Shown: positions 17,125-25,589, counted from the first letter of the stretch. The stretch: DNA of 26,413 bases from Dunaliella salina (GCA_002284615.2 MU069996.1:139207-165619); one strand, 5' to 3'. The notes: a model not told the origin generated them from the letters alone. Translations and numbers: made by a program.

Positions 17125-17700
17125 TTTTGTGGTTGATTTACGGAAAAAGGCATTGGAGCGTGTGGCCAACTGAGGATCAGGCTGAACATGGTGCTCAATT
17201 AAACAAGTTAGCCAAGTACCATAACTGGGTAGCGCTTCCCTTCCGGCAAGTTCTGCTCTTTGGTAAACCACTCCATACTCCTAGGTGTCTGCATTTGGAT
17301 TTGGGCAGGCATATGCAGAGGAACATTGCTTGCTTCCGATTGCACGCCCATAAACTTCGAGTTGAAAGTTCTCATTGGCATGGACATGCACCTCAATGTG
17401 ATTTATGTGTTTCAGAACAATGGCAGGATGAAAAGCGCATCATCTTTCTCTGCCCTTGCAACTTCCTATGTTGTCTTTGGGAAAAGTATGCACATCTTTT
17501 TAGTGCCTTTCCTGCTCACAGAGTAGTGTCAGATGATACAGGATCTTTCTTTTTTTCTGATGCCTGCTCTCTGGATGTAGCTCGTTTTTTTCAAAACCAA
17601 AATACTCAGACTTATCGCTTCATCTTTGAGCTTGGATTTCTTTCACTACACCTAGCAGCCAAACTTTCTGGCTGAAGGTTATGTTCCCCTTAAAACCTTA
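17125..17700 (+). mobile_element. F3 LINE 3' fragment, copy 2
   Basis: This plus-strand copy is better preserved than copy 1: a 182-residue coding fragment followed by a stem-loop (17658-17680) with AGCCA/TGGCT arms, and a degenerate tail (ccccttaaaaccttat). It begins at the same internal point as copy 1, although upstream sequences differ. Confidence 0.75.
17127..17675 (+). CDS. F3 LINE polyprotein C-terminal zinc-binding domain
   Basis: An open frame without a real start (it is the end of a longer protein). WPTEDQAEHGAQLNKLAKY is followed by a basic segment (RHMQRNIACFRLHAHKLRVE), then CDLC, DEKRIIFLCPC and LWEKYAHLFS. The CxxC...DExxIxxxCP layout is the same as in F2 (CNKC...DEEHIILECP), so F2 and F3 belong to one LINE superfamily with a post-RT zinc-binding region. 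The frame reaches the stop just after the stem-loop sequence. It has no RT motifs and cannot act alone. Confidence 0.68.
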   Translation: MWLIYGKRHWSVWPTEDQAEHGAQLNKLAKYHNWVALPFRQVLLFGKPLHTPRCLHLDLGRHMQRNIACFRLHAHKLRVESSHWHGHAPQCDLCVSEQWQDEKRIIFLCPCNFLCCLWEKYAHLFSAFPAHRVVSDDTGSFFFSDACSLDVARFFQNQNTQTYRFIFELGFLSLHLAAKLSG

Positions 17701-18179
17701 TATTTGCCTGCACGCACATGACTCTCCAAACTCTGAATATTAAACATGAGATGCTTTCCCTGAGTAAGCGATCATTCCTCATCCTGGTTGCAAGCCACAT
17801 GACTATCAAGACGCATGCTAAGATAGAAGCTCACCCTCCCATTCAATAAGAGCACAAGTTGTGCATGCACCCCTCCTTACTCATCAATTTCAAAGGAAGT
17901 TCCTTTTTATCTACCTTTCGCCTTCCCAACACTCACATTTCATCCATTAAAGCCCTGGCTTGTTTGCCTGTGCTCTTCCTTTGATTTCCCCAACTCTGTC
18001 CATTCTTGTTTCGATTCCACTGGCGCTGTCACTGTTGAGTCTTCTTTCAAGTTTGACCCAGTCACCCTCATTCCTGGAATCCTGAGCCAACTCTGAGCTG
18101 TCTGCTTGTCATGTTTTCTGACGCAGCAATATTTGCAGACTCAACTTTCCTTTGTGTCTCGCTTTCTCTCTTTTTGTCC
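17701..18179. other. Spacer, nothing recognised
   Basis: About 480 bp, rather pyrimidine-rich, with no coding or RNA feature seen. Confidence 0.45.
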
Positions 18180-18260
18180 TTTTTGTGCTTCAACTAATAG
18201 CTCAGCAGGCAATCCGCATGGCTGAAGGCCATGTAACCTCACTCGTGTAATCTAGATTAA
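18180..18260 (+). mobile_element. F3-like 3' end remnant
   Basis: GCTCAGCAGGCAATCC...TGGCTGAAGGCC followed by ATGTAACCTC resembles the F3 stem-loop plus tail start, but one arm is altered (GGCA for GCCA) and the tail is short. Probably an old copy. Confidence 0.45.
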
Positions 18261-18304
18261 CCTAACTGAGTGCTTGCATGACTGTGGTCCCATGGGAACA
18301 AGCG

Positions 18305-18463
18305 GGAGCTGTTTGTGGTGTTGCTGAGATTGCCATGGTGCAGAACGTGGGCTGATAGGAGTTGTTTGTGGTGTTGCTGAGATTGCCATGGTGCAGAACG
18401 TGGGCTGATAGGAGCTGTTTCTGGTGTTGCTTAGATTGCCATGGTGCAGAACGTGGGTTGCTG
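18305..18463. repeat. Three-unit 53-bp tandem repeat
   Basis: Units start at 18305, 18358 and 18411 with only a few differences, the third diverging at its end. 53 is not a multiple of three, so a coding role across the repeat is unlikely although both strands are open here for a while. Confidence 0.92.
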
Positions 18464-18858
18464 GGTGGGCTGTGTAGATGCGCTTTGGAGCGGCACAGGG
18501 TAACTATGTGTTCTCTCCTTGTGTTCTGTCGTTCATGCTGCGTTACTGGTCTTTCTCGTGGGTCTCTGGAGTCTCTTGGTGTGTCCTGAGCCTGTTCCAG
18601 TGACAAACACGGAGCTGGTCGTGTTGCTCTCTCTGGTGACGCTAGGTGCTCGCTATTTGCACATGGTGTTGGGCATGTTGCTTTCTTGGTGATGCTGTCA
18701 GAGCTGAACTGCTGTTCATACACGGTGCATCAATGTTTCTAGACGCTGATATTCCCCTTCCACAGATAGAGACATTCAAATCCCTTAGTTTGCTGCTTCC
18801 ATTGAAACATCTAAGTCTGTTCTGAGAAAAAGAATAAAGAAAAAGAAAAAAGAAAAAC

Positions 18859-18886
18859 TACGTAGGCAAAGAAACTCTCCCTACAT
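18859..18886 (-). other. F1 3' stem-loop of copy D
   Basis: Same twelve-position stem as copies E and F, with one G/G mismatch. It differs at several paired positions, where G-C is replaced by A-T and T-G by T-A, keeping the fold. Confidence 0.7.
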
Positions 18887-18938
18887 CAATTAAGGAAAAG
18901 GTGACACATTGGCTCAAAAAGAGAGCCGTGTGCCCCCT

Positions 18939-19742
18939 TCACCACAAGGTATGAAAAAGAGAATGCTGATGTGGGTCTGGAGGGTTACTAGCACCTGGCT
19001 CTAGAGCCTGGCTGTGGGAAGTATTCTTGTTTTCAATAGCGCGGCGGATGGTGACTAGTTTGTAGGCATATTGAACAGAATGGGCATGAAGTTGTTGAGC
19101 AAGCTTTGTAGCACGCTGGTGATCCAATCCTAGATGTATGAATTGCTTCAGGGTATTCTCAGTGTAAATAGTTCCACCTGCACCCAGGAGGATAGGGTGA
19201 ATTGTAACAGCTTTAGCGTTAATAAGTTTACAAAGGTCTGCATGCTGCTGCTTTGCTGCGTTCAACTGATGCTCTGGCCTTGTGTCTTCACAGAACTTGA
19301 TTCCTATTAGGTGCACATGTCGTTCATTTGCACGAAGTTCATGGGGTTGCCTCATGCGACTAGTTCTGGTGGTCCTCCGTGAGGAGCTGCGCAAAGCGTG
19401 ATGGGAATGGGTAGGAGAAACATTGTTAGAAGTATGTTTGGCATTACAAGGGGTGATCAAAACAGCATCTGGTCGACTGGAGTTGAGCCTTTTCCTCTCT
19501 GGAAGGTTATGAGGGAAGAAGTAAGCAGGTAAAGTTCTGTTTGAGGCATGTGTAGGGAGTTGGAAATTGTGTTGAGCAAGCTTAAAATCGCTCCCTATGT
19601 CTGTGTAGACCAGGCCTGCCCCTACAGGGCATTTGCTGAGGGCTTTTGTAATCATTCTGACTGCAATGTTATGGCGTTCAGTTCTCATGTTGCAGATGAT
19701 ATGATTTTGGCAGCCTGAGAGCATGTGTAGTGCGCTGTCCAA
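18939..19742 (-). CDS. F1 copy D endonuclease region, catalytic Glu changed to Gly
   Basis: A 267-residue open frame, the longest uninterrupted endonuclease stretch in the window. In order: DSALHMLSGC (end of the CCHC finger), TERHNIAVRM (RHN motif, residue ~24), ASNRTLPAYFFPHNLPERKR, RPDAVLI (PD motif, residue ~84), an Arg/Ser-rich loop, HVHLIGIKFCEDT, GAGGTIYTENTL, and NPPDPH near the end. In copies A and E the central motif is HLVExK; here the glutamate is glycine (GAA-type to GGA), so PD-(D/E)XK nuclease activity should be lost. The frame then reads on past the usual DPH ending. The first Met is internal to a longer protein. Confidence 0.75.
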   Translation of the reverse strand: MDSALHMLSGCQNHIICNMRTERHNIAVRMITKALSKCPVGAGLVYTDIGSDFKLAQHNFQLPTHASNRTLPAYFFPHNLPERKRLNSSRPDAVLITPCNAKHTSNNVSPTHSHHALRSSSRRTTRTSRMRQPHELRANERHVHLIGIKFCEDTRPEHQLNAAKQQHADLCKLINAKAVTIHPILLGAGGTIYTENTLKQFIHLGLDHQRATKLAQQLHAHSVQYAYKLVTIRRAIENKNTSHSQALEPGASNPPDPHQHSLFHTLW

Positions 19743-19849
19743 ATGATGGCAGCCTTGGAGGGGGATTCTAAGTTATATGTGTTTGCCATGTGCACATTTT
19801 TCTCTGCCTACACAAGTGAAACAGCTTTATATCTCTTGCTCAGGTTTAT

Positions 19850-19925
19850 TTGGCTTAAAAGGCCGAGCAGCCAAACTTACTGGCTGAAGGCTTAATCCCC
19901 CATGTAAACCTTATATATGTAACCT
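19850..19925 (+). mobile_element. F3 3' end remnant
   Basis: GAGCAGCCAAACTTACTGGCTGAAGG forms the F3 stem-loop (AGCCA/TGGCT), followed by a CATGTAAACCTTATATATGTAACC tail-like stretch. Only the last bases of the element are recognisable. Confidence 0.6.
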
Positions 19926-20011
19926 AAATCGTGCATGGCATGTCAGACAAAGTGCATCTCCTGCTTTGTCGAAACTTTGATGCGTTGCCCTCTACATGAG
20001 TGTTGTCGGTT

Positions 20012-20095
20012 CGGAAAGAGAAAGAGAAGACTATGCGGGCAGTGAAAACACTCCCCACATCAATTCAGGAAAAGTTGGTGGCAGATACAAAATTG
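20012..20095 (-). mobile_element. F1 copy F, only the 3' end
   Basis: Very short minus-strand fragment: tail (plus 20012-20030, GAAAGAGAAAGAGAAG), stem-loop (20033-20060) and the CAATTCAGGAAAAG block. The stem has eleven pairs with one mismatch around a TTTT loop, the most regular of the E/D/F subfamily. Upstream similarity fades near 20095. Confidence 0.7.
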
Positions 20096-20451
20096 CTTTC
20101 TTTCTCTGCTGCTTTGTCATACAGCTGCCTGATTTTTGTATGCTACATTGATTGAACAGCAATGACAAAACTACTTTGTCAGATTCCCTTTTCATTTGCA
20201 GCCTAGCACTGCTCGCAGCAGTCATGCGTATGGACAGATGGCTTCTTTCTTTTAACCTTTCTCCCTCCAATGCCTCATTTAAAGCGGCTCCTTGCCTTCC
20301 CCTTACCTTGCCATGTTCAGTCCTTTCATGTGTTCGCTTCCATGAATCAAAACAACAGCGAATTGTTTCCTTTTCTGTTTGAGCTCCTTTCCTTTTACGA
20401 AGATTGTTGTATGTCATCCTACATCCTGGCTATAGAGCCTTACCTTTTGTG
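20096..20451. other. Spacer, nothing recognised
   Basis: About 350 bp with short open frames on both strands and no known motif. Confidence 0.4.
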
Positions 20452-20590
20452 AAGAGGCTAGCGGGCCTCCTCTGCTGTAATCTGCTAAGTTCCCTCCTCA
20501 TGACAGGGACATCCACCTTCTAGAACTAAACATTGCCCCGACACCAACCTGCTCTTCACCTTGGAACTGCAGCAGCTCAACATTCATATA
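20452..20590 (+). pseudogene. F1 endonuclease fragment on plus strand
   Basis: The stretch GACATCCACCTTCTAGAACT reads DIHLLEL and aligns with RDIHLVELKF of copy A; after a frameshift, DTNLLFTLELQQLN aligns with DTNPFITLERAQAQH of copy C. Upstream bases (AGGCTAGCGGGCCTC) align with the RLASLANCN part of copy C. The catalytic Glu is kept but the Lys has become Asn. A heavily decayed remnant, too short and broken for a frame search to report. Confidence 0.6.
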
Positions 20591-21069
20591 CCACCGTGAA
20601 TTTATTGTTCTGCACCCAGGAGGGAGGAAAAATTTTTCTCGTGGAAGGCGCGTGTAAATTTTGCGCTGGACCCCTCTGACACCCCCCCCCCTCCCAACCC
20701 CCCACTTCCAGTGCCCCTACCCAAACAAAAAGGGTATCAACCTGCTCCTCTTCCAAATAGTTATCAACCTGCATTCTCAGCGCAATGAAATATTGAGTGG
20801 CAGCAGAGTTATGGGGCAAAAACTGAGGAGCGGACGCTCATGCGTACCAGCCCTGCCAGGCACCCACAACTGGCTTGCAAGTCCACAAACTGCTCTCCTG
20901 ACTTCACCATGCAATAATACATCGCACCTCATGATTATCCAGGGAGTTGGGATTGATTTGCTGCATGATTGCCTCCACACTCCTTGCTGCTCAGTCCCTT
21001 GCGCGCTTGGCACTGACTCCCAGCCATGCACACTGACCCCCCCTTTTACTCAATTTGCACAAAGAGGGT
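20591..21069. other. Spacer with a C10 run
   Basis: About 480 bp without a recognised gene. A run of ten C at 20682-20691 sits in a C-rich patch (20681-20703). Confidence 0.45.
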
Positions 21070-21385
21070 GCCATTCGACAGCTCTTAAGCTCAGGAATCC
21101 AATGATATATTTAAATTTCTTTAGAAGTGGTTCAGCAAAAGCTAGGAGTGGGGTCCCAAAAAGGAGAAACCCCCCTCCCCCCCCCCCCCCCCCCCCCCCC
21201 TCCGATTGGACTTAAATATATACCAATCAATAGCTCTTGAGCTCAGGATTTCGAATGTATAGTTTTTAAATGAATTGACACGTGCCGTCCAAAAGTTACA
21301 CGAAATCTTCCCTCCTGCTGCACCCCTCAAAAAAAGACAATTTTTGTGTGGCTCCCGCCACCCCTTCAATATTTTAGTTATGGAA
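21070..21385 (+). repeat. Two diverged ~155-bp direct repeats
   Basis: The block CAGCTCTTAAGCTCAGGAAT at about 21079 recurs as a TAGCTCTTGAGCTCAGGATT block at about 21231, each followed by an A/T-rich part with TTTAAAT and then by purine-rich AAAAAGGAG or AAAAAAAGACAA motifs and C-rich sequence. The spacing is about 155 bp. Identity is moderate, so this is an old tandem duplication or two copies of a repeat. Confidence 0.5.
21170..21203. repeat. Poly-C tract (G-run on minus)
   Basis: Almost pure C for 34 bp, with 24 uninterrupted C at 21177-21200. The minus strand is a long G-run able to form G-quadruplexes. The length may be affected by sequencing error. Confidence 0.93.
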
Positions 21386-21699
21386 ATCCTGCATGGGCAA
21401 TCGTCTTTTATTTGGAACCCATGACATATGAAGTTCAATTGCATGTGAACCTGCCTGCAACAGCAGCTCCAGCAGTGTGACAGCAGGTAGCAGCACTGCT
21501 CCTGCACATGAAGATGCGCAAGACACACAATACCTTAATTTTAAAAGGCTGCGGTCAAACCCAATTGTAAGCTTGTAACCTTAAAGCTACGGCCATTGGA
21601 CAGATCACAACTAGCAGCCTCCATTGGCTCTTCCTTAAGCTGTTGAGGGGTGCGGGAGGTTTTGATAAGCTCCGAGCAGCCTCGAAGCACTCGTGGGAT

Positions 21700-21836
21700 T
21701 GATAACTGCAGCTGGAGCGCATGTTTCTCAACAGTTGACATTTCTATACACATTTTCGAAGACTTGTCCAGTTCCAGGTCAGTGTTTCCGCTCAGCTGCC
21801 CTCGTAGGCGGATATAGCGATGTAACCTTACCTTAC
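21700..21836 (+). mobile_element. F2-type 3' end, copy 2
   Basis: This plus-strand segment runs from GAGCGCATGTTTCTCAACAG through GCTCAGCTGCCCTCGTAGGC and GCGATGTAA to CCTTACCTTACC. It matches 22512-22632 in nearly every base. The last ~60 bp match F2 at 4738-4800, but the upstream ~70 bp do not match F2 copy 1, so it may be a related subfamily or a non-autonomous element with the F2 tail. Confidence 0.65.
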
Positions 21837-22065
21837 CTAACTGCAGCTGGATGTCATCTGGTTCTGAATTTTTTGAGGAGTAAAGACTGTGTCATGCGCA
21901 CTCATTTGCAAGACCAGTGCTGCCACCCTTCCACTTCGAAGCTTCTTCTTCGCCGCTGCAGGCTGCTTACACATGCAGTACACCGTAAGTTTTTGGGCAG
22001 ATTGCCCCTGCGGGAATATACGGGAAACCATAAAAAATATATACTGAGCGGGGTGCGGGACTAAG

Positions 22066-22250
22066 GCGGGCATCCTGGGAAGGGCACTCCAGAACAAGGG
22101 TAGAACAAGGGTAGCTGAGCGGGGACACACAGGCCTGTAACCAGACCAGTTTGAAAAATAGATAGCAGTGCTCGAAACTCAGATTTGTACTCAGACACCA
22201 GCTTGGTTCATGAAGTCGAGTCTGGTCAAACCGCACATAAAAATACATCA
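22066..22250 (-). mobile_element. F2 3' end remnants, minus strand
   Basis: 22095-22225 on the minus strand matches the F2 3' UTR and last coding bases (TTCATGAACCAAGCTGG, GGTCTGGTTACAGGCCTG). It is followed by two CTACCCTTGTT units instead of the normal tail. 22066-22086 is a separate piece of F2 coding sequence (the ECPSQD region). A tail-less, rearranged copy, or two nested fragments. Confidence 0.6.
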
Positions 22251-22511
22251 TCCCACAAAAACAAAATTTCTGAGGGTTGTGGGATGTCTACGGACACCAG
22301 AGATGCACCTAATTTTGGGCATGTGGAAAGTTGTCAAAGTGGAAATACCAAATTTAAATGTAATCACCACACCCCTCGAAAAGAGATTTTTGTTGTTTCC
22401 CGCCCCAGGTAAGATTACATCGCTATATGAGCTTTCAGGTTAAGACTTCTTGTGTCATTTTCTCAGTGCTTACTTGTGCTTACTTGGAGAACCTCTGCTT
22501 TATGTGGTACT

Positions 22512-22632
22512 TTGAGCGCATGTTCCTCAACAGTTGACATTTCTAAACGCCTTTTTTTTGGAGACTTGTCTAGCTCCAGGTCTGTGTTTCCACTCAGCTG
22601 CCCTCGTAGGCGGATATAGCGATGTAACCTTA
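22512..22632 (+). mobile_element. F2-type 3' end, copy 3
   Basis: Near-identical to 21700-21836 and also ending GCGATGTAACCTTACCTT. The next F2 copy begins directly after it. Confidence 0.65.
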
Positions 22633-22898
22633 CCTTCCCAGGATCTGACAGACTTGCGCAATCAGTTCCATCATTTGTTCAGCTGTGCACCTCCCGGTTG
22701 CCCAGTACGCCTCAGAGACTTCATGAACCAAGCTAATGTCTTAAATTAGCCAAGTTTGTGTCTGCATGCTTGAGATGCTGTGCCTGACTTTTGAGCAATG
22801 CTTTCATTTTTTGCTTAAATTGGTTTGGTTGCAGGCCTCCAAGTCTCCGCTCAGCTGCACTTGTAGGCGGACAAAGCGATGTAACCTTACCTTACCTT
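22633..22898 (+). mobile_element. F2 LINE 3' fragment, copy 4
   Basis: A plus-strand fragment beginning inside the C-terminal coding part (CCCAGGATCTGACAGAC, reading SQDLTDLRNQFHHLFS). It matches the minus-strand copy at 4738-5040 almost base for base. A one-base loss near 22740 gives a premature stop after RDFMNQANV. The 3' UTR and CCTTACCTTACC tail end at 22898. The element starts exactly at the tail of the previous F2 copy. Confidence 0.8.
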
Positions 22899-22925
22899 GT
22901 AGGCAGATAAAGCGATGTGACCTAC
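22899..22925 (+). mobile_element. F2 terminal remnant after copy 4
   Basis: TTGTAGGCAGATAAAGCGATGTGACC repeats the last bases of the F2 3' UTR once more behind copy 4's tail. This gives a head-to-tail run of three F2 ends. Confidence 0.65.
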
Positions 22926-23913
22926 CAAGGTACTGAAGTAGTGCCTGAGCGCAGCAGTCCTCCTTATATGACTTTTGAGTCAGATCACTCGAAGCTGATG
23001 TTACCCTTGTATGAAGCTTGGTTTGGTTCAGGAACCTGTTTGCTTTGGCAAAGCTGCCTTCGTTGGCACGTCCAGCTTTATGACCCATATCTTTTTCCTG
23101 AAATGTTGCACTCTCCATGGGATGACGCAGCACTCCAAAGCCCGCAATGCAGGCCTCACAAGGCTTTTCTTCCTTCATAAAATCAGCTATGCAAGCCATC
23201 CCTCCCCTTTCCTTTCCTTTTTATCTCTGGCTTCATAGCATTCAATAGATGTAATGTTTCAGCAGTATTTGAGGCCATGGCAACTATTTCTCGTGATTCA
23301 ATACTGCCTGAAACCTGGCCCCAAAAGAGGAGACGACTCTCAGCACAGACTGAACACAGAATCACAGCTAAGCAAGCTTCGTGTCCGGCTCCCCTCGCGT
23401 GCTGTTGTCTGCAATGAGCGGAGAGCTTTGCCAATGCAGGAGCTTCCCTCGTGACACATCACTCCTGTGAGCGCCACTTTTGAGCTCTTCCAAGCCTCCA
23501 CAAAGGAATTTTTTTTCTGGACTTGGGAGTAGAAGTAGGAGTAGAAGGAGGAGCAGTAGGAGTACCCTGCAGCTGGCCACCTGCAAAGAGCTTTCAAGGC
23601 ACCCCTGCAACAGAGGAAATGCTGTGCGGCCGAAGCTGGCCCCTCTGCCTCTAACAATGCTGTGGTTAGGAGGTGCTGGAGCATTGAGCTGCACACAAAC
23701 TCGGACATGCAGGGACGTGGAGGCAAGAGACAAGTGAGTACCAATGAGCACCAACACCTTTGGTTGCACCTACCCTGAGCAATGCAGCAATTTAGACTGA
23801 GAGGGTATGGAGCATTGCGGGAGACAGAGCAGCACGTCGATTGGCACCAACCTGAGACACATGGATAATACACTTTGGGAATCAGTGCCAGGGCTCTGTC
23901 TGATCTAACAAAC
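22926..23913. other. Non-coding stretch, no gene recognised
   Basis: About 1 kb. The plus frame 22917-23180 and minus frames 23340-23933 show no known motif. A purine-rich GTAGAAGTAGGAGTAGAAGG microsatellite-like patch lies at 23526-23562. The left part of the host gene's transcript may end near 23914. Confidence 0.4.
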
Positions 23914-23918
23914 TTACA
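23914..23918 (-). terminator. Possible TGTAA polyadenylation signal
   Basis: TGTAA on the minus strand, ~285 nt after the stop codon of the spliced gene. TGTAA is the main polyadenylation signal in green algae, so this counts only if the organism is one. A five-base match is weak evidence. Confidence 0.2.
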
Positions 23919-24200
23919 ACTATGGCTAAACAACGGGTTTCCCTAGGGGCTTGGTCCACCCATTTCAAGAAGGCAACGTCTGACAGAAGACAAGCACCAG
24001 TTCAGTCCCCGGCACATTCCATGCCAGGCACAGCCAGACAGGTTGCTTGCTACCTCCTTAAGCAGGCCATAGAAACACACTTGGCATCACGTCAATGCTG
24101 CACTGCCAGTTACGAGTGTTGTGTGTGCGCACGCAGTGAGATAAGACACGTTTCCTTCAACAACAGCAATCTGGCTTGGGATCGAGAGCACGCGCGATGA

Positions 24201-24292
24201 TCAATCGTCTCCAAGGTAAGCGGCGAGCCCCGGAAGGGGCTGCACAGCGGCATTGCTGCTGCTGCTGTTGCCACCAGCGCCGCTGTTGGCGC
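24201..24292 (-). CDS. Terminal exon of a spliced low-complexity gene
   Basis: The minus strand has a good 3' splice site (TTTCCTATGACTGCAG) just before 24292. The exon starts with the last two bases of a codon, then reads ANSGAGGNSSSSNAAVQ, PLPGLAAYLGDD and a TGA stop at 24203-24201. The entry phase (two bases) matches the exit phase (one base) of the exon ending at 25233, giving a Gly codon at the junction. Gly/Ser/Asn/Ala-rich composition resembles the other exons. Additional exons may lie between 24300 and 25230. No family is recognised; such low-complexity tails occur in transcription, RNA-binding and signalling proteins. Confidence 0.5.
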
Positions 24293-24410
24293 CTGCAGTC
24301 ATAGGAAACGCAGGAGGGGCAAGGACAGACAGCAAGAAACAAGAGTGTTAGTGAGGTTGGGAGGGGTGGGGAGGGAGTGCAGCTCTGCCTCTCCTATTGC
24401 CTGGTGCATG

Positions 24411-24431
24411 GGAAGGAAAGGAAAGGAAAAG
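24411..24431. repeat. (GGAAA)n microsatellite
   Basis: Four GGAAA-type units within a predicted intron. Unlike the LINE tails, no stem-loop or 3' UTR block adjoins it. Confidence 0.8.
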
Positions 24432-24637
24432 AGGGGGTAACATGGCTGTACAACGTGTGCATGGAATGAGCAACAGAGGCTGGGGGGCAAAAGAGGGATT
24501 CTGGCAGTTGAGGTCTTGGGTGCCGTGCTTGCTTGCAGCAGCAAGCAAAGGCACAAAGGCACTAGCAGAGGATTAACGAGGTTCAAGAAAGGCAGATAAC
24601 AAGGAATAACAAAGGCACCGTGAGAGGATACAGGCAG

Positions 24638-24745
24638 GATGCAAGAGGGGTTTGATTGGCTGAGACTTCACACAGATGCAAGAGGGGTGCAATTGGCTAT
24701 GATTTCAGGCAGATGCAGAGGAGGTTCAATCGTTTTTAAACCCTG
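24638..24745. repeat. Three-unit 37-bp tandem repeat
   Basis: Units start at 24638, 24675 and 24712, each with GATGCA, AGAGGGGT and ATTGGCT-like blocks; the third is partial. It lies in a predicted intron of the minus-strand gene. Confidence 0.8.
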
Positions 24746-25232
24746 ATAGAGGTATAATGTCACAAGTAAGAGAGGTTGAGATTTTAGCCAAGAGTGTGAC
24801 TTGTCAGTCAACGTGGGTTTTCCACGAATGCTTGCAACAATGGCAAGCTGCTCTGGCATGAGCCAGCACGAGTGCTGCCAGAGGGGTTGTCACATTCATG
24901 CGAATGCCAAGAGGGACTCAGGGGTGAGCAAACAGAGGGGCAAAGTAAAACAAAGAGAATGGTCAAGTGCAATTCAAAAGGATGCGGGCGGTGGTGACGG
25001 TTGTGGTGTGAAACAGGAGAAGGTAGAGAAAGAGAGAGAGAGAGGAGGCCCAGCCCGATGTGATGTGCAAACCTTCGGGGTATACAACCACAACCAGAAC
25101 AAACATGCACCTTGGCGACGGAACCTGCACCATCAAGCCCAGAATTAATCCAGCCGCGACTGAATCCGCAAAGTGAGCACTGTGCAAAGTGAGAGCACTG
25201 TGCCCGAGCACAGTGCAGCAGCTGGCACGAAC

Positions 25233-25404
25233 CTGGGGGTTTCGCAGCGCCAGGCAAGCGGGGAGGTGGGGGGGGCATGAGCGCAGCATCGTTCTGCATT
25301 TGGGCACTCCTGTTTGCAGGAGCTGCGGAGCCAGCAGCTGCTGCGTGGGCGCCAGCATTGGCGTATGCAGCCAGATAGGGGTTGACGTGAACGGCTTGAG
25401 CACC
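25233..25404 (-). CDS. Internal Ala/Pro-rich exon of the spliced gene
   Basis: Minus strand: acceptor TTGCTCTCCTAGCAG before 25404 and donor CCCCCAG/GTTCGT after 25233. Open throughout, reading GAQAVHVNPYLAAYANAGA, an Ala-rich run, SAQMQNDAALMPPPPPRLPG and AAKPP. Its entry phase is 0, matching the exit phase of the exon at 25880. Its exit phase is 1, matching the terminal exon. Low-complexity Ala and Pro runs agree with the neighbours. The exon is inferred from splice-site shape, open frame and phase, without transcript evidence. Confidence 0.5.
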
Positions 25405-25589
25405 CTGCTAGGAGAGCAAGCAATGACGGGANACGGGGGCACACACACACGCACACGCGCCCAACCTCCTGTCAGTGACTGGGGCTTGCTTCAAGATGTG
25501 GACTGGAAACAAGTGTGTGCGGTGAGTGGGGGGACATGCACAAGCATCATGATATGCATACCCCCGGGGGATAAAAATGCTAACAATTG

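Larger units (their letters stand above)
18826..19760 (-). mobile_element. F1 LINE copy D, 5'-truncated
   Basis: The minus strand holds most of the endonuclease, a short 3' UTR, a stem-loop (18859-18886) and an A-rich tail on plus (18826-18856). It is cut at its 5' end within the CCHC finger: CHHLDSALHMLSGC is visible, the first part of the finger is not. Its closest relatives here are copies E and F. Confidence 0.8.

Noticed and set aside
18305..18463. CRISPR-like array
   Set aside because: The units abut without spacers and the context is eukaryotic; a plain tandem repeat.
24299..24586. Additional minus-strand exon near 24400-24535
   Set aside because: A possible acceptor (CTGCTGCAAG) exists, but no frame keeps the right phase with a convincing donor, and the composition differs from the supported exons.
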